This document shows, piece after piece, positions 30,601 through 35,471 of a DNA stretch of 35,471 nucleotides. The position numbers and the translations under genes were made by a program. The DNA is from Isohypsibius dastychi (lineage: Eukaryota; Tardigrada; Eutardigrada; Parachela; Isohypsibiidae): NCBI GenBank assembly GCA_034696485.1, contig JAQIWT010000107.1, forward strand, positions 1-35,471, in the 5' to 3' direction. The stretch's first letter is position 1. Every line of letters starts with the position of its first letter. The notes under the pieces were generated by a model that had not been told where the DNA came from, did not search any database, and saw only the letters and a list, made by a program, of their open reading frames with translations.

Positions 30601-31345
30601 CAAAAGCTCATCAAGCGACTGTTTCTGATCAAACGCCGAATAAAGCGGATCTTTCTTCCGTGGAACTTTTGTCGTTGTTGAAGCGGACTGATTGGCATTA
30701 ATATTCGACGACGGTTTAGAATTCTCGTCGTCGTTCTTGTTATCGCCTTCCGAAGAATCACTTCCGCTTTCCTCAGAGTCGCTTTCGTCACTATCCTTCT
30801 CTTCCTTCTTCTTTGGGTGATCTTCCGGTCGGAAGTCTGTGTCGTCTTCTTCGGATGAAGATTCCTCGCCCGCCTGGGGCATTTCATCACCACCTGAAAA
30901 AAAATTACAACAATCAAACAAAAAATAACAACAGAAATTGAGTCCAGTTCATTTTATTGGACTCACCAAGTAAAGCGTTTCGTTTCGTGGTAGTTCGAGC
31001 TTCATCCTGATCAGTTTTCAACGCTTCGACGTATCGGTTTCCAAAGTTTCGTCGCTTCGATCGTCGGAGTCTATCGCCATTTCCTGATGGTTCCTCAGGC
31101 TCGACTTCTTCCACGGAAATTTCGTCATCGTCGCCATCAGACGATTCGTTCGAATCATCGCTCTCGGATCCACTTTCACCCGATTCCCCATTGGTAAATC
31201 CATTCTGATTGGCGATTTCTTCCGCTTTCCTCGAAGCAAAATTCTCCGCGTTATTATCATTTGTCGTGAGCATCACATGGGCATCGTTCTCGTTGGCGGT
31301 TACCGGTGGAATGTTCAGTGATGTCCCTGATTCTGAATCATCCAT
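27618..31345 (-). CDS. PHF14: PHD finger protein 14-like chromatin reader
   Basis: Eight exons in minus-strand order: 30967-31345, 30379-30893, 30207-30281, 29254-29632, 28934-29193, 28380-28791, 27776-28246, 27618-27715; 2589 nt, 862 aa. An acidic Ser/Glu/Asp N-terminus (about 1-230) is followed by a PHD finger (CSICMWDEYD...CDSCGCTVHEAC, about 238-300), a zinc knuckle CLFGERDPRCVMCPNKFGAF, and an extended PHD (GEWIHSACARY...CMICRKYLH-like CETGMCRKYLHATCA). This is the PZP module that reads the H3 tail. A linker and two more PHDs follow: CATCGSGSFPQRMAQCDDC with WLCSSC, and CVVCKKMGGSQDAVECTTC with WMCETC. Order and number of fingers match PHF14. An in-frame ATG 18 bases upstream (31363) is also possible. 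The final exon contains the breakpoint of the neighbouring duplication. Confidence 0.9.
29633..30206 (-). other. Long PHF14 intron 3
   Basis: This 574-base intron is far longer than the other PHF14 introns. It is A/T-rich, with gaataaa- and ttattaataacaaatt-type tracts. No exon or RNA gene is visible. Confidence 0.5.
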
Positions 31346-31957
31346 TCTTGAAGGACAAACCAATACGAGGTGGTGAAATCAACTATCACCTACAGAAAGA
31401 AATCGTAACTGTAACTGAAACAAACAAGAGAGCACAATTTTGCTTCGCAGTGATTTTGATGCTGCAGTTGGCGGCGGAGGTCCAAACCGCAGTATCAGTG
31501 TATCTTCACAGACCACTAAAATGTATTGTACACCCTTAGCAAGTTGTCAAGTGGGCTTTGACAGCATAGTTGGTCCACCGGCCAGCGGCGGGACAGATGA
31601 AAAGCGCATTCCGTGAACCCCATTGAACGTAAGCCCCTACAACACTTTTGTCGAAACGGTTTGTCTGAGGTTCCTTGGAGACGCACACCGGCAGTCGTTT
31701 CATCTTGTTCATCTCTACCGTTGTTTATGAAAAAAAGTTGAGTTTAAGCTATGTATGCCCCACGCAACCTAAATTCAGTGACAGCAGGAACTCTTTCACC
31801 TCCACATTTGTTTGGGGGTTTTGGAATTCCGATTCGCGTTTACAATTCATTGCATTTCAGAGCACCTGGATTTGACGTAACCGAGAACCCAAAATAAGCG
31901 GACATTTAAATAAGACAACATTTAAGATCCAGCAAAAACTTGAAACACATGTGGCCA
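31346..31957. other. Intergenic, PHF14 upstream
   Basis: 612 bases that should include the PHF14 promoter. Short open frames have no family resemblance or splice support. Nothing else is recognised. Confidence 0.45.
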
Positions 31958-32704
31958 TTACACCCTGACAAACTGGGTATCGCCGTTAGTCACTACATCG
32001 ATCACCGGGTTTCCTTTGTACAAAATCTGTGCGGAGCCTTCCACAGTTCCCTGAATTCGATCCCGAGAGTTCAAGCCCAGCTGGGCAGAGCCGCGGACCT
32101 GGATCCTGGTAACGTTGGTCTCCAGATTTAGCCCAACAAACAATCCTGCACCTCCGTTCACCCCGTTGACTGTCACAACCGAAATCTGCGATCTCCCGCT
32201 AACAGTTGTGAACGACGAATCAAGTAAGATGGACACCACTTGGAAAATATTCACCACTGCTCGGATAACCGAGCCCTCCTGCGCATGCAGAACTATTCCC
32301 ACCGGAATATTCTGACAGTTACAGGGAACGTTCTGGTTGACATTGACCGTGCTTCCACTAAAAGCTGTGGCGTATATGAGTCCGGAAAACGTTGGCCATG
32401 CCGTGAACTCAACGGTGATGTTGATCAAACCAATCTCTTCCCTCGTCAAGTTAATGGGTCGAATGACAAGAGCTGGTGTATCCACTGTTCTCGACTCAAT
32501 CTCTGCGTATATTTTCGAGAGTAAACTTGCTGTTGGTGCTGAGAACGTGGCAATGTTCGGACTCCTGATAATGACGTTGACGGTCAATCCTCCTTCTGCA
32601 CGTACCTCAATAAACGAATTCGGCGGGTACTGCCGTATCATGGTGGCTGGGGCACCGAGGTCGACCGAGTAGCATAATGTTAGGATTGTCAGGAAACCAC
32701 GCAT
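31958..32704 (-). CDS. Intronless secreted beta-rich protein, possibly DUF2807/GIN-like
   Basis: One uninterrupted exon of 747 nt, 248 aa. The ATG at 32704 starts a signal peptide (MRGFLTILTLCYSVDLGAPA); an in-frame ATG at 32740 would add 12 polar residues and spoil it. The mature protein is alternating hydrophobic/polar (beta-rich) with several NxT/S sites. The C-terminal pattern VRGSAQLGLNSRD, VEGSAQILYKGNPVIDVV resembles the GS-rich beta-helix turns and the xxYKGNP motif of bacterial DUF2807 (putative auto-transporter adhesin head, GIN). The only cysteine pair is CNC at the middle (about residue 130). All other genes of comparable size here have introns, so lateral origin or retrotransposition is possible. 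Similarity is by eye and moderate. Confidence 0.6.
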   Translation of the reverse strand: MRGFLTILTLCYSVDLGAPATMIRQYPPNSFIEVRAEGGLTVNVIIRSPNIATFSAPTASLLSKIYAEIESRTVDTPALVIRPINLTREEIGLINITVEFTAWPTFSGLIYATAFSGSTVNVNQNVPCNCQNIPVGIVLHAQEGSVIRAVVNIFQVVSILLDSSFTTVSGRSQISVVTVNGVNGGAGLFVGLNLETNVTRIQVRGSAQLGLNSRDRIQGTVEGSAQILYKGNPVIDVVTNGDTQFVRV

Positions 32705-33642
32705 TTCGGTGAAAGCTTGCTTCTTCCTTAGATCGTTCAACTTGGAATGAAAGAAATGCGATGTGGCTTTTTACCCTCATTGGGGCTTACCGACATAGAA
32801 CATGCACCCTCCGGGCCTTCATGATATAGCTGAGAGTATTACAGGTCGTTGACCGGGGATACCTTTTTGCACCTTCAGAACCTGTCGAGGCTCTCAATGC
32901 GGCCTGTGAACGATAATTATTTCCTGCTCACGAGCATGTCTCGGTTCTATTGTATTTCAAATACAAAGCCACATCAGAAAGATATGCGCTCGGAACTGTG
33001 TGTTGCTACAAATTTAATGTCATGACAAATTCCAGAATTTTGAATTTGATGAAATAATTTGGTCTGTTACAGAACTGCGCCAAGAGAAACGACTACTGGT
33101 AGATTCGTGTGGAACAGAAATCAAATTGTCGCATGTTCAAAAACTGGGAAACCCTTGTGTTTGTGGACATTGATCCAAATACACGGCATTCCATCTTGTT
33201 CATTCAATCAAACCACATGTACAGTAAATGGTCCGCTGTTTGTGTTCTTCAGTATCATTCCCTGCCGGTTCGACGGGATTCTGTTTTTGGCCTTTTATCC
33301 ACCAAAATCAGTCAGTGCAAAAAAATAAACTAATCACCTTCATAAGTACAAGGTGTGCGAGTGTGAAGTATCCGGTTGTTTATCAACAAATTCTCTTTCT
33401 TTGAAACTGGTGCTTCTAGTTACATGCATGAGTAACGCTTCCGTAATGCGAATTCCCTGCCCAGTTTGCCACCAGCAAAAAATGCAAACCGGTCACACAA
33501 GCTTTTGTTTCCCTTGCAATTAAAAAGCCACATCGGCATATTTTTCTTGACTTACGGTGTTAGGGTTGGTTTCCTGACACAATTCAATACTGCACCTCGA
33601 TTATCACTCGATATCTTTGTTGTTCCACTGTTGTTATCCACA
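32705..33642. other. Intergenic between divergent secreted-protein genes
   Basis: 938 bases between start codons of the DUF2807-like gene (minus) and the C2-like gene (plus). No exon, RNA gene or repeat is recognised; promoters of both should be here. Confidence 0.45.
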
Positions 33643-34708
33643 ATGAAGACAATCATCTTTCTAGCTCTAGCTGTTACTGCGGTACGAACATCGTTGCACA
33701 TTCCTAGTTTCAAATGTTTCATCGAGTACGATTATATTTCAGGTCATTGCTCTGAGGAATCGAGATGAATCCAAATTTGTTATCACGAGTATAAATGGAG
33801 GACGTGGATCCGGATCGGGCAGCCGGGACACTAACAACGACAGGCTGACCGGTAGTGGCGGCCGCAATCGCCAGCAGGCACCCGACTTTTTCCGAATCGA
33901 AGTTGAGTTTGTCCGATTCGACGATGCCAAAGGAATCTTATCTAACGGAAAAGCCTGTGATCTCACCAAACAATGTGACCCTAGGATCACGGTTCATATT
34001 GACACGTAAGAAGACAAAGGAATTTTGAGCGCTTTCTGAGGGTGAATTTTGAGATACTACAGAGTGATAATTTGTTTGCCCAAAATCAGAAGAGTGTGCC
34101 GAGATTGTTTGCTGCTCCACCATAACCTTTTTGTTTCCCTAAATATTGTTTGTCATTTCTGGGCAGTTGTTGATTGCTTGCTTTCACAATTGCAGAGAAA
34201 AGCCGTTTTCTCCATGGCCAGGAGCGGTTCCAGTCAGCAAATGGACCAAATTGATCGAAAAGGATGACACCAATTCGTTCTCCATTGGAAAGTCCATCAA
34301 TCGTGACGTTTGTGGAGGCGCCGTGAACGTATGTACTCTACCCTGCCCTTCCGTGTTGGGTGGTCTGCGTTCTCGTCACAATCTACCAACTTTTGATGTA
34401 TTACAGAGATTCAATGCTCGAGCTTTTGTGGAAGACGTTGATGGAGTTTCCGGAAACGACGAGATCGGGAAGTTCGATTGCAAATTCGAGATACGTCCAC
34501 AAGATATTGCTGTCGATCCGCGCAGTGCCGAGTGGAGCCCATCCACTGAATGCACCGTCGAGAAACAAGCGGGTCAAATTCGGTGAGTCCACTGCGCCGA
34601 AAAGGATATTCTGTTTTTTCACCTGGTGTTTTTATTTTCAAATGTAGACTCTTCGCCCGACAACGTGCTTATGAGATCTCATCCAGCTCCTGCCGTGCTG
34701 CGAACTGA
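33643..34708 (+). CDS. Secreted C2/MNNL-like protein, complete paralogue of the gene at window start
   Basis: Five exons: 33643-33681, 33743-34005, 34196-34328, 34407-34582, 34648-34708; 672 nt, 223 aa. The signal peptide is MKTIIFLALAVTAVIA. A short Gly/Ser/Arg linker precedes FFRIEVEFVRFDDAKG and the cysteine pair CDLTKQCD. SPWPG, then FVEDVDGVSGNDEIGKFDC follow; the last resembles the acidic loop of C2 domains. The C-terminus has SSSSCRAAN. Exon phases and domain order equal those of the gene ending at 1007. It has the Notch-ligand N-terminal fold without DSL or EGF domains, so it is probably a soluble lipid- or protein-binding secreted factor. This is inferred only. Confidence 0.78.
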
Positions 34709-35114
34709 ACCCGGCACTTCTGACGGACGCCACATAGAACTTGAATTTTTGTTGCGTTTTTCTCACCACATTGTCCAGTATGGTTGTTCACCCTAACGTT
34801 AAATGTTGTTTTTTCGTTCATTTCCGTGAGCGCCAGATTTGAAAAATTTGTTTGAAGTTACGCTACCGAAGTTATGTGCATTCTATTACCGCCTTAAGAA
34901 CTAATTACACAAAACCTGATGAACGAATTTCGCATACAACCAGCAAACCGGTTTTTTGTTTTGTTCACATTAAACGCGTTATGTTTTGCGCAGTTGGTCG
35001 GCATTCGCATTTGCCTTTCAGGAAATGGAATTTCACAAATTCATCTGAGATCAAAGCACCCTAGAAAAAACTCAGATTCCCTCGCATCACATTGGAAATA
35101 CCATCTGGAAAGCC
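34709..35114. other. Intergenic between C2-like paralogues
   Basis: About 400 bases. Frames here lack family resemblance; nothing is recognised. Confidence 0.4.
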
Positions 35115-35323
35115 ATGTGGATTTCGTGCTCATCTGTGTTGTTTATTTTGGCGGCAACGGTACATTCCTCTTTGTATTTTCTTTACCTCCTCGGTTCAGA
35201 GATCGAATACTACCTTGCCTCTCTGTAATTTTGATCTATTACTTTGGCTCACAGATTTCAGCGCAGCGTGATGATCCGGAAGAATCAAAATTCATTATCA
35301 CCAGCATAAAGCATCCCAGCTGA
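35115..35323 (+). pseudogene. Third C2/MNNL-family copy, truncated or short peptide
   Basis: Two exons, 35115-35159 and 35255-35323, give 37 aa. A leader MWISCSSVLFILAAT is followed by ISAQRDDPEESKFIITSIKHPS and a TGA. The second exon aligns with VIALRNRDESKFVITSIN of the intact gene, and the first intron has the same phase and position. The stop falls before the C2-like domain. It is either a decayed paralogue, a start of a gene whose splicing differs (sequence continues past the window), or a secreted short peptide. Confidence 0.55.
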
Positions 35324-35471
35324 GACGGAAATCCTTTTCCATCGAAAAAGTTAACGATTTATCTGCTGAGGTACGTTTACAGGATTTATCGGTAGTTTAT
35401 TAAAAGTCAACGATGTGGGAATATATTAAAGAAAAGTGTCGACATTATCATTGGGAAATGGTTGGATCAAT

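Noticed and set aside
34919-35323. 134-aa uninterrupted protein at the right end
   Set aside because: Only the last ~22 residues resemble a known local family, and they sit after a splice acceptor matching the paralogue's exon 2; the upstream part reads as intergenic and intron.

Overview
The window reads as nuclear DNA of a multicellular animal. Reconstructed genes have many short GT-AG introns (mostly about 50-120 nt) and animal regulators: an Integrator endonuclease (INTS11) and a PHF14-type PHD-finger protein. Gene density is high, which suggests a small-genome invertebrate; I cannot name the phylum from sequence alone. Exon boundaries were assigned by hand from splice signals, phase and family similarity. 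All the multi-exon models below keep phase to a stop, except where a gene runs off the window.

Host layout, left to right: (1) the 3' part of a secreted C2/Notch-ligand-N-terminus-like gene; (2) INTS11 on the minus strand; (3) a divergently placed RING-finger gene; (4) 'SecA', an 11-exon gene for a 251-aa secreted cysteine-rich protein; (5) a deleted RING pseudogene; (6) 'SecB', an intact paralogue of SecA; (7) PHF14 on the minus strand; (8) an intronless secreted beta-rich protein on the minus strand, perhaps of the bacterial DUF2807/GIN type; (9) an intact paralogue of gene 1, then a very short third relative. Items 5 and 6 arose by tandem duplication of a unit that began between INTS11 and the RING gene and ended inside the last coding exon of PHF14. 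The junction near 24231 still carries a PHF14 remnant.

The main result is that intron 2 of SecA is about 15 kb long, against 228 nt in SecB. Aligning the copies shows about 14.8 kb of extra DNA (roughly 7585-22361) flanked by the 9-base word TTCGAAAAT. The extra DNA holds six compact, apparently intact genes: a three-RRM ELAV-like RNA-binding protein, a divergent histone H3, an F-box protein, a protein joining an RPA70-like OB/zinc-ribbon region to an XPF/MUS81 (ERCC4) nuclease domain, a 1814-aa Helitron Rep-helicase with a C-terminal OTU protease domain, and an HMG-box-like protein. I read this as a large Helitron-like element carrying its own replication, chromatin, RNA-binding and ubiquitin-pathway proteins. 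Rep/Hel starts rolling-circle transfer. RPA-nuclease could bind and cut the single-stranded or branched intermediate. H3 and HMG-box could package or mark the DNA. F-box and OTU could act on ubiquitin signalling. The gene identities are seen in the sequence; the joint working is inference.
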